Positions 1 to 14,293 are shown, counted from the stretch's first letter. The stretch: DNA of 64,000 nucleotides from Sinohyriopsis cumingii (GCA_028554795.2 JAPYKE020000263.1:620001-684000), one strand, 5' to 3'. Translations and numbers: made by a program. The notes: a model not told the origin generated them from the sequence alone.

Positions 1-2858
1 TTATTTGTTTGTCAGTTTTAAATTTTATTTATTTCTGATTTCATGCGTTTTTAGTGTAAATTTATTCACTTGAAACGATACCTTTTTCAGAAAATATTTT
101 GACCTTGACTTTTTCGTTTTGTAAACACCAGGTGTTGACCTAGATCCTGACTTCGATTCAAAATTATTAGCACCCACGTACATTGGTTTTATTTTTCTTT
201 TAAAATGATTGTTTGTTGTCGAGGTCATGATTGGACTACGTTTTCAAGATGTAAACAATTTCTTAAAATTTTGTTTCTTAGAGTAAAATGATTGGTTTTC
301 GTCAGGACCACACTGCATGTATATGAGCTTTAACAAGTAATTAATTTCCACGATGTTCTGTAACATGATCACGTCATCCCCTTTTTGCATTTTAGAATAC
401 AATATAACCTTTATTTTGGAGAGATATTCTGAGCAGTAGTTGGGCTCTTACACTGGAAATTGTATGTTGTGCTGTGTGGAATAATTTCAAATTACTTGAA
501 ATCAAAAGGATTAATTTCTTTTTCCTGGAAAATACATGTTCTGCATACGAAATTCCTGAGCAAAGCCATCTCTTTGAAAGATTTATTTGGATTTTCAAAA
601 CTAGGAGTGATAATTCTTCTTTCTATTAGGAACTGTAGACTTCAACACTATAGGTAACAGCATATGTCATCTTCCATGATGGATTCTTCTTGGTGACTCA
701 AACTTGAAATCATTACAAAATTTTATTAGTAGAACTACTAACATTTTATTCGTGGATTATTTTTGTATTTGATTCTTAAAACCGTAAATTCATACTTTTT
801 TCTCACTTTTAAAGAATTTTTCTATCAAAAGAAATGATATTTTTCAAAGCTTGTTGTTTTCACTCTTTCTTGTGTTACTGTTTATTCGAGCCTAGACAGG
901 TAACATAAGATGATCAAATCCTACCTTGGATTCTTGTCTTTTTGTACAATACTTCTATGGGAGCCACATCTCTTGAAAGAACCTATTGTGTTTCGAGATG
1001 GAGCACTCTCTCAATACAGCTTTTACCTTGTCTTCAGTTGGTTTTAGTTTTTCCCCAGCAATGTGATATTGGCATTCTTTACTATATTTTGTGTCAGTTT
1101 CTTTTGTATCCATGAAAGTATGATTTAAATCCCCATTAGGCAGTGTAATGCCAATTACCTCCAAAAAGTTTGATTTTCTTTAATCTTTCTTTGAGATTTC
1201 GCTTCCATTTAAATATTAATTTGTTCATGTATGCATCAGAATCTTAGGGTTTTGTGGATATCTGACTATTTGTAAATAATTTGAATTTTTGAAGTTGTTT
1301 CCTAATTCTATTTGAATTCATTCCCAACACTGAATACTGTCCAGAATTGTATGAAAACTTTCTGGAAGATATAGATTCATTTGCAAAATATAACTCATTT
1401 TCCTTTTAAATTCATTGAAATTTTTTTTTAAATGCAGGGGTACATACTTAAATTCATCTCAGCATGGTTGCATGGATGTATGTACATAAACATCCATACA
1501 TCCTTCATAGATACATGTATCAAAGTCTTTCACTGTCCTAGTATATCCTAAGAAGTATGCTGTAAAGTAAGATCTATAACGAAAGAGATTTAGCCATGTA
1601 TAACTTGTTGATTGTTAAGGAGGAAATTGTTTTATTGTGATGGAGGATAACTGTATTCAGCAAATGTTTTATATATTTTTAATTTTATAGCAAATGATAT
1701 TAGTATGTTCCTATTTATGATATTAATCAGTATCATATTATTGAATTCTTGTTATTTTCTTCTTTTTCATGATATCCTTCACAAAACAGGGCGTAAGTAT
1801 TCTATCTTGAACTTTTCTGTTACTTGGTCTAAACAGTAATACATTCATCTGAAAAAGAGAATAAAAAGGCAGAAAAATAACTAATCTTTCTAACAATCTT
1901 AAAAGAGAATGTAGTTTGGCAGGTCAAGTATCTAGAATGATTTGTTGTATAGACTATAAACCAGACTAAAGTACGTGTCACGAACTACCCTTTCAGTGCC
2001 AAAGGCAAGTAGGTATTTGTGTACATAGTTTGTCTTTGGAGTTAAACCATATTAACTTCGGGTGAACGAGTAACCAGCAAGTAATTATTGTTTCCCGGAT
2101 TTGATTGATATTGCTAAATGATTGGGTTGTGTTATCCTCTTTTTCCCCGATGTTAGATAAATCACATCCCACACATCAAGTCATCAGTTAAAGTTGGTGC
2201 AGTCAGTTACATCCTTTCTTTATAGAGTTCATTCCTGTATATTATCTGTAAATTACGCCACTGACTTGAGTCTCTGAGTTAATGATTTTGTTTGTGGATG
2301 TGATAGTTGTCTTTTTATTTCATTCATTTTTATATGTACAGTGTACATTTATATATATTCGAAGTTTCCCCAAAGCCTGATCAAAACCATCATTACAGCT
2401 GTTGTTACTATTGAGCACTAATAATGTTAACACCTAGAACCTTGAAAACAACGGCATAGACTCCCAGTACAAGGAGAGAATTTTAACACTGGAGAAAATC
2501 ATTATGGTAACTGAAAGAAATGAAAAAGAAACTATTTTAAAATAGCAATTTAAATGTGCAGCGAAACAATATTCAGGGTGTTAAAACGGTCAAGGAACAA
2601 ACTAGAAATGAATGTACATGTTAAGTCATTTAAATACGGCTTCAAATGTGAATGTGATTGACATTTAATGTTTGAAGTATCTATCACTTTTTGGCCATAT
2701 AATTTTGTTTTCAAAAGAATGAATACAATATTTTAACAAAAACTATTAATACTGGATCTGATATTTGTATGTAAAGTGATTGTGGTTCTTTCTCCTTCTT
2801 CAAAAGTACTTGTTATATGTATTTAATTCTATCTGATTTCATATATATTTATATCAAT
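1..2858 (+). repeat. Monomer 1 (A-like, GGC triplet)
   Basis: 2858 bp. It carries A-type markers (GACTTTTTCG near the head, short GAACGAGTAACC form at about 2062) but a G-type GGC triplet before the donor. The hydrophobic exon candidate is 1691-1792. The start codon of the longer unspliced frame is changed to CTG at 1651. The gypsy-like fragment is 955-1164 on the minus strand, and the A-type 67-codon minus frame is 25-228. About 1800-2858 shows no gene beyond the AATAAA and the micro-exon-like site. Confidence 0.9.
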
Positions 2859-5692
2859 TTATTTGTTTGTCAGTTTTAAATTTTATTTATTTCTGATTTC
2901 ATGCGTTTTTAGTGTAAATTTATTCACTTGAAACGATACCTTTTCAGAAAATATTTTGTCCTTGACTCTTCGTTTTGTAAACACCAGGTGTTGACCTAGA
3001 TCCTGACTTCGATTCAAAATTAGTAGCAACCACGTAAATTATTTCTATTTTGCTTTTAAAATGATTGCTTGTTGTCGAGGTCATGATGGGACTACGTTTT
3101 TAAGATGTAAACAATTTCTTAAAATTGTATTTCTTAGAGTAAAATGATTAGTTTTCGTCAGGACCACACTGGGTGTACATGAGCTTTAACAAGTAAATAA
3201 TTTCGACGATGTTCTGTAACATGATCACGTCACCCCCTTTTTGCATTTTAGGATACAATATAACCTTTGTTTTGGAGAGATATTCTCAGTAGTAGTTGGG
3301 CTCTTACACTGGAAATTGTATGTTGTGCTGTCTGGAATAATTTCAAATTACTTGAATTCAAAAGGATTAATTCCTTTTTCCAGGAAAATACGTGTTCTGC
3401 ATACGAAATTCCTGAGCAAAGACATCTCTTTGAAAGATTTATTTGGGTTTTCAAAACTAGGAGTGATAATTCTTCTTTCTATAAGGAACTGAAGACTTCA
3501 ACGCTATAGATCACAGCATATGTCATCTTTCGTCATGGATTCTTCGTGGTGACTCAAACTTGAAATCATTGGAAAATTTTCTTATCTGAACTGCTAAAAT
3601 TTTATTCTTGGATTATTTTTGTATTTGATTCTTAAAACCGGAAAAGAAATGATATTTTTCAAAGCTTGTTGTTTTCACTCTTTCTTGTGTTACTGTTTAT
3701 TCGAGCCTATACAAGTAACATAAGATGATCAAATCCTACCTTGGATTCTTGTCTTATTGTACAATACTTCTATGGTAGCCACATCTCTTGAGAGAACCTA
3801 TTGTGTTTCGAGATGGAGCAGTCTCTCAAGACAGCTTTTACCTTGTCTTAAGTTGGTTTTAGTTTTTCCCCAGCAATGTAATATTCGCATCCTTTATTAT
3901 ATTTTGTGTAGTTTCTCTTGTATCCATGAAATTATGATTTAAATTCCAATTGGGCAGTGTAATGCCAACTACCTCCAAAAAGTTTGATTTTCTTTAATCT
4001 TTCTTTGAGATTTCGCTTCCATTTAAATATTCATTTATTCATGTATGTATCAGAATTTTAGGGTTTTGTGGATATCTGACTATTTGTAAATAATTTGAAT
4101 TTTTGAAGTTTTTTCCTAATTCTATTTGAATTCATTCCCAAATCTGAATACTGTCCAGAATTGTATGAAAACTTTATGGAAGATATAGATTCATTTGCAA
4201 AATATAACTCATTTTCCTTTTAAACTCATTGAGAATTTTTTTAAAAATGCAGGGGTACATACTTAAATTCATCTCAACATGGTTGCATGCATATATGTAC
4301 ATAAACATTCATACATCCTTCATAGATACATGTATCAAACTCTTTCATTGTCCTAGTATATGCTAACAAGTTTGCTGTAATGCAAGATATGTAACGAAAG
4401 AGATTTAGCCATGTATAACTTGTTGATTGTTAAGGAGGAAATTGTTTTATTGTGATGGAGGATAAATGTATTTAGTAAATGTTTTATGTATTTTTAATAT
4501 TACAGGAAATGATATTAGTATGTTCCTATTTATGATATTAATCAGTATCATATTATTGAATTCTTGTTATTTTCTTCTTTTTCATCATATCCTTCACAAA
4601 ACAGTGTGTAAGTATTATATCTTGAACTTTTCTGTTACTTGGTCTAAACAGTAATACATTCATCTGAAAAAGAGAATAAAAAGGCAGAAAAATAACTAAT
4701 TTTTCTAACAATCTTGAAAGAGAATGTGGTTTGGCAGGTCAAGTATTTAGTATGATTTGTTGTATAGACTATAAACCAGACTAAAGTACGTGTCACGAAC
4801 TAACCTTTCAGTGCCAAAGGCAAGTAGGCATTTGTGTACATAGTTTGTCTTTGGAGTTAAACCATATTAACTTCGGGTGAAGGAGGTCTTTTTGCCTATT
4901 AAACCAGCAAGTAATTATTGTTTCCCGGATTCGATTGATATTGCTAAATGATTGGGTTGTGTTATCCTTTTTTTTCCGATGCTACATTAATCACATTCCA
5001 CACATCAAGTCATCAGTTAAAGTTGGTGCAGTCGGTTACATCCTTTCTTTATAGAGTTCATCCCTGTATATTATCTGTAAATTACGCCACTGATTTGAGT
5101 CTCTGAGTTAATGATTTTGTTTATGGATGTGATAGTTGTCTTTTTATTTCATTCATTTTTATATGTACAGTGTACATTTATATATATTCGAAGTTTCCCC
5201 AAAGCCTGATCAAAACCATCATTACAGCTGTTGTTACTATTGAGCACTAATAATGTTAACACCTAGAACCTTAGAAACAACGGCATAAACTCCCAGTACA
5301 AGGAGAGAATTTTAACACTGGAGAAAATCATTATGGTAACTGAAAGAAATGAAAAAGAAACTATTTTAAAATAGCAATTTAAATGTGCAGTGAAACAATA
5401 TTCAGGGTGTTAAAACGGTCAAGGAACAAACTAGAAATGAATTTACATGTTAAGTCCTTTAAATACATCTTCAAATATAAATGTGATTGACATTTAATGT
5501 TTGAAGTATCTGTCACTTTTTGGCCTTGTAATTTTGTTTTCTGAAGAATGAATACAATATTTTAACAAAAACTATGAACACTGGATCTGATATTTGTTTG
5601 TAAATCGATTGTTGTTCTTTCTCCTTCTTCAAAAGTACTTGTTATGTGTATTTGATTTAATTCTATCTGATTTCATATATATTTATATCAAT
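2859..5692 (+). repeat. Monomer 2 (V type)
   Basis: 2834 bp. It shows the V-type deletion of about 44 bp after TTAAAACCG (near 3640), the TGT triplet and the long GGAGGTCTTTTTGCC form. The exon candidate is 4506-4607 within a 62-codon frame at 4466-4654. The homologue of the gypsy-like fragment lies at about 3770-3975. The regulatory palindrome is in the TCACGTCA form. Confidence 0.9.
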
Positions 5693-8554
5693 TTTTTTGT
5701 TTGTCAGTTTTAAATTTTATTTATTTCTGAGTTCATGCGTATTTAGTGTAAATTTATTCACTTGAAATGATACCTTTTTCAGAAACTATTTTGACCTTGA
5801 CTGTTCGTTTTGTAAACACCAGGTATTGACCTAGATCCTGACTTCGATTCAAAATTAGTAGCAACCACGTAAATTAGTTTTATTTTTCTTTTAAAATGAT
5901 TGCTTGTTGTCGAGGTCATGATGGGACTACGTTTTTAAGATGTAAACAATTTCTTAAAATTGTATTTCTGAGAGTAAAATGATTGGTTTTCGTCAGGACC
6001 ACACTGCGTGTACATGAGCTTTAACAAGTAAATAATTTCGACGATGTTCTGTAACATGATGACGTCAGCCCCTTTTTGGATTTTAGAATACGATATAACC
6101 TTTGTTTTGGAGAGATATTCTCAGTAGTAGTTGGGCTCTTACACTGGAAATTGTTTGTTGTGCTGTCTGGAATAATTTCAAATTACTTGAATTCAAACGA
6201 ATTAATTCCTTTTTCCTGGAAAATACGTGTTCTGCATGTGAAATTCCTGAGCAAAGACATCTTTTTTAAAGATTTATGTGGATTTTCAAAACTAGGAGTG
6301 ATAATTCTACTTTCTGTAAGGAACTGAAGATTTCAACACTATAGATAACAGCATATGTCATCTTCCATCATGGATTCTTCGTCGGGACTCAAAGTTGAAA
6401 TTATTAGAAAATTTTATTAACAGAACTACTAAAATTTTATTCATGGATCATTTTTGTATTTGATTCTTAAAACCGTAAATTGATACTTTTTTCCTCACTT
6501 TTAAAGATTTGATTTTAGGAAATGAAATGATATTTTTCAAAGCTTGTTCTTTTCACTCTTTCTTGTGTTACTGTTTATTCGAGCCTAAGCAAGTAACATA
6601 AGATGATCAAATCCTACCTTGAATTCTTGTCTTTTTGTACAATACTTCTATGGGAGCCACATCTCTTGAGAGAACCTATTGTGTTTCGAGATGGAGCAGT
6701 CTCTCAAGACAGCTTTTTCCTTGTCTTCAGTTGGTTTTAGTTTTTTCCCAGCATTGTAATATTAGCATCCTTTACTATATTTTGTGTCAGTTTCTCTTGT
6801 ATCAATGAAATTATGATTTAAATTCCAATTGGGCAGTGTAATGCCAACTACCTCCAAAAAGGTTGATTTTCTTTAATCTTTCTTTGAGATTTCGCTTCCA
6901 TTTAAATATTCATTTATTCATGTATGCATCAGAATTTTAGGGTTTTGTGGATATCCATTTGTAAATAATTTTCATTTTTGAAGTTTTTTCCTAATTCTAT
7001 TTGGATTCATTCCCAAAACTGAATACTGTCCAGAATTGTATGATAACTTTATGGAAGATATAGATTCATTTGCAAAATATAACTCATTTTCCTTTTAAAC
7101 TCATTGAGAATTTTTTTAAAAGTGCAGGGGTACATACTTAAATTCATCTCAACATGGTTGCATGCATATATGTACATAAACATCCATACATCCTTCATAG
7201 ATACATGTATCAAAGTCTTTCATTGTTCTAGTATATGCTAACAAGTTTGCTGTAATCCAAGATATGTAACGAAAGAGATTTAGCCATGTATAACTTGTTG
7301 ATTGTTAAGGAGGAAATTGTTTTATTGTGATGGAGTATAAATGTATTCAGTAAATGTTTTATGTATTTCTAATTTTACAGCAAATGATATTAGTATGTTC
7401 CTATTTATGATATTAATCAGTATCATATTATTGAATTCTTGTTTTTTTTTTCTTCTTTTTCATGATATCCTTCACAAAACAGGGCGTAAGTATTATATCT
7501 TGAACTTTTCTGTTACTTGGTCTAAACAGTAATACGAATAAAAAGGCAGAAAAATAACTAATTTTTCTAACAATCTTGAAAGAGAATGTAGTTTGGCAGG
7601 TCAAGTATTTAGTATGATCTGTTGTATAGACTATAAACCAGACTAAAGTACGTGTCACGAACTACCCTTTCAGTGCCAAAGGCAAGCAGGTATTTGTGTA
7701 CATAGTTTGTCTTTGGAGTTAAACCATATTAACTTCGGGTGTAGGAGGTCTTTTTGCCTATTAAACCAGCAAGTAATTATTGTTTCCCGAATTCGATTGA
7801 TATTGCTAAATGATTGGGTTGTGTTATCCTTTTTCTCCCGATGTTAGATTAATCACATCCCACACATCAAGTCATCAGTTAAAGTTGGTGCAGTCGGTTA
7901 CATCCTTTCGTTATAGAGTTCATTCCTGTATATTATCTGTAAATTACGCCACTGACTTGAGTCTCTGAGTGAATGATTTTGTTTGTGGATGTGATAGTTG
8001 TCTTTTTATTTCATTCATTTTTATATGTACAGTGTACATTTATATATATTCGAAGTTTCCCCAAAGCCTGATCAAAACCATCATTACAGCTGTTGTTACT
8101 ATTGGGCACTAATAATGTTAACACCTAGAACCTTAAAAACAACAGCATAAACTCCCAGTACAAGGAGAGAATTTTAACACTGGAGAAAATCATTATGGTA
8201 ACTGAAAGAAATGAAAAAGAAACTATTTTAAAATAGCAATTTAAATGTGCAGTGAAACAATGTTCAGGGTGTTAAAAGGGTCAAGGAACAAACTAGAAAT
8301 GAATTTACATGTTAAGTCCTTTAAATACATCTTCAAATATAAATGTGATTGACATTTAATGTTTGAAGTATCTGTCACTTTTTGGCCTTGTAATTTTGTT
8401 TTCTGAAGAATGAATACAATATTTTAACAAAAACTATGAACACTGGATCTGATATTTGTTTGTAAATCGATTGTTGTTCTTTCTCCTTCTTCAAAAGTAC
8501 TTGTTATGTGTATTTGATTTAATTCTATCTGATTTCATATATATTTATATCAAT
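5693..8554 (+). repeat. Monomer 3 (G type, twin of monomer 4)
   Basis: 2862 bp. The GGC triplet is present and the exon candidate is 7381-7485, three bases longer than usual because of an in-frame T-tract expansion. The unspliced frame is 7341-7532, 63 codons, with TATAAA just before the ATG. A perfect TGACGTCA lies at 6060-6067. The gypsy-like homologue is at about 6650-6860. A 16 bp stretch between the stop codon and AATAAA is missing, as in units 4, 9 and 12. Confidence 0.9.
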
Positions 8555-11231
8555 TTTTTTGTTTGTCAGTTTTAAATTTTATTTATTTCTGAGTTCATGC
8601 GTATTTAGTGTAAATTTATTCACTTGAAATGATACCTTTTTCAGAAACTATTTTGACCTTGACTGTTCGTTTTGTAAACACCAGGTATTGACCTAGATCC
8701 TGACTTCGATTCAAAATTAGTAGCAACCACGTAAATTAGTTTTATTTTTCTTTTAAAATGATTGCTTGTTGTCGAGGTCATGATGGGACTACGTTTTTAA
8801 GATGTAAACAATTTCTTAAAATTGTATTTCTGAGAGTAAAATGATTGGTTTTCGTCAGGACCACACTGCGTGTACATGAGCTTTAACAAGTAAATAATTT
8901 CGACGATGTTCTGTAACATGATGACGTCAGCCCCTTTTTGGATTTTAGAATACGATATAACCTTTGTTTTGGAGAGATATTCTCAGTAGTAGTTGGGCTC
9001 TTACACTGGAAATTGTTTGTTGTGCTGTCTGGAATAATTTCAAATTACTTGAATTCAAACGAATTAATTCCTTTTTCCTGGAAAATACGTGTTCTGCATG
9101 TGAAATTCCTGAGCAAAGACATCTTTTTTAAAGATTTATGTGGATTTTCAAAACTAGGAGTGATAATTCTACTTTCTGTAAGGAACTGAAGATTTCAACA
9201 CTATAGATAACAGCATATGTCATCTTCCATCATGGATTCTTCGTCGGGACTCAAAGTTGAAATTATTAGAAAATTTTATTAACAGAACTACTAAAATTTT
9301 ATTCATGGATCATTTTTGTATTTGATTCTTAAAACCGTAAATTGATACTTTTTTCCTCACTTTTAAAGATTTGATTTTAGGAAATGAAATGATATTTTTC
9401 AAAGCTTGTTCTTTTCACTCTTTCTTGTGTTACTGTTTATTCGAGCCTAAGCAAGTAACATAAGATGATCAAATCCTACCTTGAATTCTTGTCTTTTTGT
9501 ACAATACTTCTATGGGAGCCACATCTCTTGAGAGAACCTATTGTGTTTCGAGATGGAGCAGTCTCTCAAGACAGCTTTTTCCTTGTCTTCAGTTGGTTTT
9601 AGTTTTTTCCCAGCATTGTAATATTAGCATCCTTTACTATATTTTGTGTCAGTTTCTCTTGTATCAATGAAATTATGATTTAAATTCCAATTGGGCAGTG
9701 TAATGCCAACTACCTCCAAAAAGGTTGATTTTCTTTAATCTTTCTTTGAGATTTCGCTTCCATTTAAATATTCATTTATTCATGTATGCATCAGAATTTT
9801 AGGGTTTTGTGGATATCCATTTGTAAATAATTTTCATTTTTGAAGTTTTTTCCTAATTCTATTTGGATTCATTCCCAAAACTGAATACTGTCCAGAATTG
9901 TATGATAACTTTATGGAAGATATAGATTCATTTGCAAAATATAACTCATTTTCCTTTTAAACTCATTGAGAATTTTTTTAAAAGTGCAGGGGTACATACT
10001 TAAATTCATCTCAACATGGTTGCATGCATATATGTACATAAACATCCATACATCCTTCATAGATACATGTATCAAAGTCTTTCATTGTTCTAGTATATGC
10101 TAACAAGTTTGCTGTAATCCAAGATATGTAACGAAAGAGATTTAGCCATGTATAACTTGTTGATTGTTAAGGAGGAAATTGTTTTATTGTGATGGAGTAT
10201 AAATGTATTCAGTAAATGTTTTATGTATTTCTAATTTTACAGCAAATGATATTAGTATGTTCCTATTTATGATATTAATCAGTATCATATTATTGAATTC
10301 TTGTTTTTTTTTTCTTCTTTTTCATGATATCCTTCACAAAACAGGGCGTAAGTATTATATCTTGAACTTTTCTGTTACTTGGTCTAAACAGTAATACGAA
10401 TAAAAAGGCAGAAAAATAACTAATTTTTCTAACAATCTTGAAAGAGAATGTAGTTTGGCAGGTCAAGTATTTAGTATGATCTGTTGTATAGACTATAAAC
10501 CAGACTAAAGTACGTGTCACGAACTACCCTTTCAGTGCCAAAGGCAAGCAGGTATTTGTGTACATAGTTTGTCTTTGGAGTTAAACCATATTAACTTCGG
10601 GTGTAGGAGGTCTTTTTGCCTATTAAACCAGCAAGTAATTATTGTTTCCCGAATTCGATTGATATTGCTAAATGATTGGGTTGTGTTATCCTTTTTCTCC
10701 CGATGTTAGATTAATCACATCCCACACATCAAGTCATCAGTTAAAGTTGGTGCAGTCGGTTACATCCTTTCGTTATAGAGTTCATTCCTGTATATTATCT
10801 GTAAATTACGCCACTGACTTGAGTCTCTGAGTGAATGATTTTGTTTGTGGATGTGATAGTTGTCTTTTTATTTATATTTTTAACTGAAAGAAATGAAAAA
10901 GAAACTATTTTAAAATAGCAATTTAAATGTGCAGTGAAACAATGTTCAGGGTGTTAAAAGGGTCAAGGAACAAACTAGAAATGAATTTACATGTTAAGTC
11001 ATTTAAATACATCTTCAAATATAAATGTGATTGACATTTAATGTTTGAAGTATCTATCACTTTTTGGCCATATAATTTTGTTTTCAAAAGAATGAATACA
11101 ATATTTTAACAAAAACTATTAATACTGGATCTGATATTTGTATGTAAAGTGATTGTGGTTCTTTCTCCTTCTTCAAAAGTACTTGTTATATGTATTTAAT
11201 TCTATCTGATTTCATATATATTTATATCAAT
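8555..11231 (+). repeat. Monomer 4 (G type, ~180 bp tail deletion)
   Basis: 2677 bp. It matches monomer 3 base for base in every line I compared up to about 10873. It then loses about 180 bp that normally hold the TGTACAGTGTACA dyad and the TTCCCCAAAGCC block, and resumes with V-type tail sequence after about 11000. The exon candidate is 10243-10347, the unspliced frame 10203-10394 and TGACGTCA 8922-8929. Confidence 0.92.
10866..10885. other. Deletion junction in monomer 4
   Basis: CTTTTTATTTATATTTTTAA joins sequence that in monomer 3 is separated by about 180 bp. A few bases at the join (TATATTTTT) match neither flank clearly, as in end-joining with filler. The lost segment holds the TGTACAGTGTACA dyad. 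Confidence 0.85.
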
Positions 11232-14065
11232 TTATTTGTTTGTCAGTTTTAAATTTTATTTATTTCTGATTTCATGCCTTTTTAGTGTAAATTTATTCAC
11301 TTGAAACGATACCTTTTCAGAAAATATTTTGACCTTGACTGTTCGTTTTGTAAACACCAGGTGTTGACCTAGATCCTGACTTCGATTCAAAATTAGTAGC
11401 AACCACGTAAATTAGTTCTATTTTGCTCTTAAGATGATTGCTTGTTGTCGAGGTCATGATGGGACTACGTTTTTAAGATGTAAACAATTTCTTAAAATTT
11501 TATTTCTTAGAGTAAAATGATTGGTTTTTGTCAGGACCACACTGCGTGTAGATGAGCTTTAACAAGTAAATAATTTCGACGATGTTCTGTAACATGATCA
11601 CGTCACCCCCATTTTGCATTTTAGGATACAATATAACCTTTGTTTTGGAGAGATATTCTCAGTAGTAGTTGGGCTCTTACACTGGAAATTGTATCTTGTG
11701 CTGTCTGGAATAATTTCAAATTACTTGAATTCAAAAGGATTAATTCCTTTTTCCTGGAAAATACGTGTTCTGCATACGAAATTCTTGAGCAAAGACATCT
11801 CTTTGAAAGATTTATTTGGATTTTCAAAACTCGGAGTGATAATTCTTCTTTCTATAAGGAACTGTATATTTCAAGACTATAGATCACAGCATATGTCATC
11901 TTTCATCATGGATTCTTCGTGGTGACTCAGACTTGAAATCATTAGAAAATTGTATGATTAGAACTACTAAAATTTTATTCATGGATTATTTTTGTATTTG
12001 ATTCTTAAAACCGGAAAAGAAATGATATGTTTCAAAGCTTGTTGTTTTCACTCTTTCTTGTGTTACTGTTTATTCGAGCCTATACAAGTAACATAAGATG
12101 ATCAAATCCTACCTTGGATTCTTGTCTTTTTGTACAATACTTCTATGGGAGCCACATCTCTTGAGAGAACCTATTGTGTTTCGAGATGGAGCAGTCTCTC
12201 AATACAGCTTTTAACTTGTCTTAAGTTGGTTTTAGTTTTTCCCCAGCAATGTAATATTAGCATCCTTTACTATATTTTGTGTAGTTTCTCTTGTATCCAT
12301 GAAATTATGATTTAAATTCCAATTGGGCAGTGTAATGCCAACTACCTCCAAAAAGTCTGATTTTCTTTAATCTTTCTTTGAGATTTCGCTTCCATTTAAA
12401 TATTAATTTATTCATGTATACATCAGAATTTTAGGGTTTTGTGGATATCTAACTGTTTGTAAATAATTTGAATTTTTGAAGTTTTTTCCTAATTCTATTT
12501 GAATTCATTCCCAAAACTGAATACTGTCCAGAATTGTATGAAAACTTTATGGAAGATATAGATTCATTTGCAAAATATAACTCATTTTCCTTTTAAACTC
12601 ATTGAGAATTTTTTTAAAAATGCAGGGGTATATACTTAAATTCATCTCAACATAGTTGCATGCATATATGTACACAAACATCCATACATCCTTCATAGAT
12701 ACATGTATCAAAGTCTTTCATTGTCCTAGCATATGCTAACAAGTTTGCTGTAATGCAAGATATGTAACGAAAGAGATTTAGCCATGTATAACTTGTTGAT
12801 TGTTAAGGAGGAAATTGTTTTATTGTGATGGAGGATAAATGTATTCAGTAAATGTTTTATGTATTTTTAATATTACAGCAAATGATATTAGTATGTTCCT
12901 ATTTATGATATTAATCAGTATCATATTATTGAATTCTTGTTATTTTCTTCTTTTTCATGATATCCTTCACAAAACAGTGTGTAAGTATTATATCTTGAAC
13001 TTTTCTGTTACTTGGTCTAAACAGTAATACATTCATCTGAAAAAGAGAATAAAAAGGCAGAAAAATAACTAATTTTTCTAACAATCTTGAAAGAGAATGT
13101 AGTTTGGCAGGTCAAGTATTTAGTATGATTTGTTGTATAGACTATAAACCAGACTAAAGTACGTGTCACGAACTAACCTTTCAGTGCCAAAGGAAAGTAG
13201 GCATTTGTGTACATAGTTTGTCTTTGGAGTTAAACCATATTAACTTCGGGTGAAGGAGGTCTTTTTGCCTATTAAACCAACAAGTAATTATTGCTTCCCG
13301 GATTCGATTGATATTGCTAAATGATTGGGTTGTGTGATCCTTTTTTTTCCGATGCTACATTAATCACATCCCACACATGAAGTCATCAGTTAAAGTTGGT
13401 GCAGTCGGTTACATCTTTTCTTTATAGAGTTAATTCCTGTATATTATCTGTAAATTACGCCACTGACTTGAGTCTCTGAGTTAACGATTTTGTTTGTGGA
13501 TGTGATAGTTGTCTTTTTATTTCATTCATTTTTATATGTACAGTGTACATTTATGTATATTCGAAGTTTCCCCAAAGCCTGATCAAAACCATCATTACAG
13601 CTGTTGTTACTATTGAGCACTAATAATGTTAGCACCTAGAACCTAAAAAACAACGGCATAAACTCCCAGTACAAGGAGAGAATTTTAACACTGGAGAAAA
13701 TCATCATTGTATCTGAAAGAAATGAAAAAGAAACTATTTTAAAATAGCAATTTAAATGTGCAGTGAAACAATATTCAGGGGTTTAAAAGGGTCAAGGAAC
13801 AAACTAGCAATGAATTTACATGTTAAGTCATTTAAATACGTCTTCAAATGTGAATGTGATTGACATTTAATGTTTGAAGTATCTATCACTTTTTGGCCAT
13901 ATAATTTTGTTTTCAAAATAATGAATACAATATTTTAACAAAAGCTATGAATACTGGATCTGATATTTGTATGTAAAGTGATTGTGGTTCTTTCTCCTTC
14001 TTCAAAAGTACGTGTTATGTGTATTTGATTTAATTCTCTGTTCTTTCAAATATATTTATATCAAT
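11232..14065 (+). repeat. Monomer 5 (V type)
   Basis: 2834 bp. TGT triplet, V-type 44 bp deletion, long GGAGGTC form. The exon candidate is 12879-12980 and the frame 12839-13027. The micro-exon-like site has GGAAAGT in place of GCAAGT. The gypsy-like homologue lies at about 12135-12350. Confidence 0.9.
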
Positions 14066-14089
14066 TTATTTGTTTGTCAGTTTTGAATT

Positions 14090-14293
14090 TTATTTATTTC
14101 TGATTTCATGCGTTTTTAATGTAAATTTATTCACTTGAAACGATACCTTTTTCAGAAAATATTTTGACCTTGACTTTTTCGTTTTGTAAACACCAGGTGT
14201 TGACCTAGATCCTGACTTCGATTCAAAATTAGTAGCACCCACGTAAATTAGTTCTATTTTTCTTTTAAAATGATTGCTTGTTGTCGAGGTCAT
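14090..14293 (-). other. A-type-specific 67-codon minus-strand frame
   Basis: A basic, unrecognised frame (begins MTSTTSNHFKRKIELIYVG, contains TPGVYKTKKSRSKYFLKK) is open from ATG to stop only in A-type or A-like monomers: 25-228, 14090-14293, 28602-28805, 37156-37389 and 48559-48804. In V, D, G and E units a small length difference at the GACTTTTTCG / GACTGTTCG site changes the frame. It has no hydrophobic segment and no known motif that I can name. Its retention in one type may reflect shared ancestry rather than selection. Confidence 0.2.

Noticed and set aside
150-165. CTTCGATTCAA as a tRNA B box or SINE promoter
   Set aside because: Weak match, no A box at proper spacing, no cloverleaf and no poly-A or target-site duplication.
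900-950. Minus-strand CCAAG/GTAGGA donor-like site next to the gypsy-like fragment
   Set aside because: A good donor match, but it lies at the edge of a decayed retroelement and has no convincing minus-strand exon structure.
1420-1436. Poly-T and T-A tracts as RNA polymerase III terminators or simple repeats
   Set aside because: Too frequent in this AT-rich DNA to be meaningful, and their length drifts between units.
3241-3492. The 83-codon plus frames and their overlapping minus frames, seen in most monomers, as separate genes
   Set aside because: They overlap each other in three frames, often lack ATG starts, and different units close different frames; described once as a multi-frame block instead.
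3757-3942. Plus-strand frames beginning MYNTSMGATSLERTYC in V units
   Set aside because: They lie antisense to the gypsy-like fossil and are open only in the V type; best seen as shadows.
7428-7658. Minus-strand frames antisense to the hydrophobic cassette (TKYLTCQTTFSFKIVRKISYF)
   Set aside because: They overlap the cassette in antisense, their ends vary between units, and they are lost in many copies.
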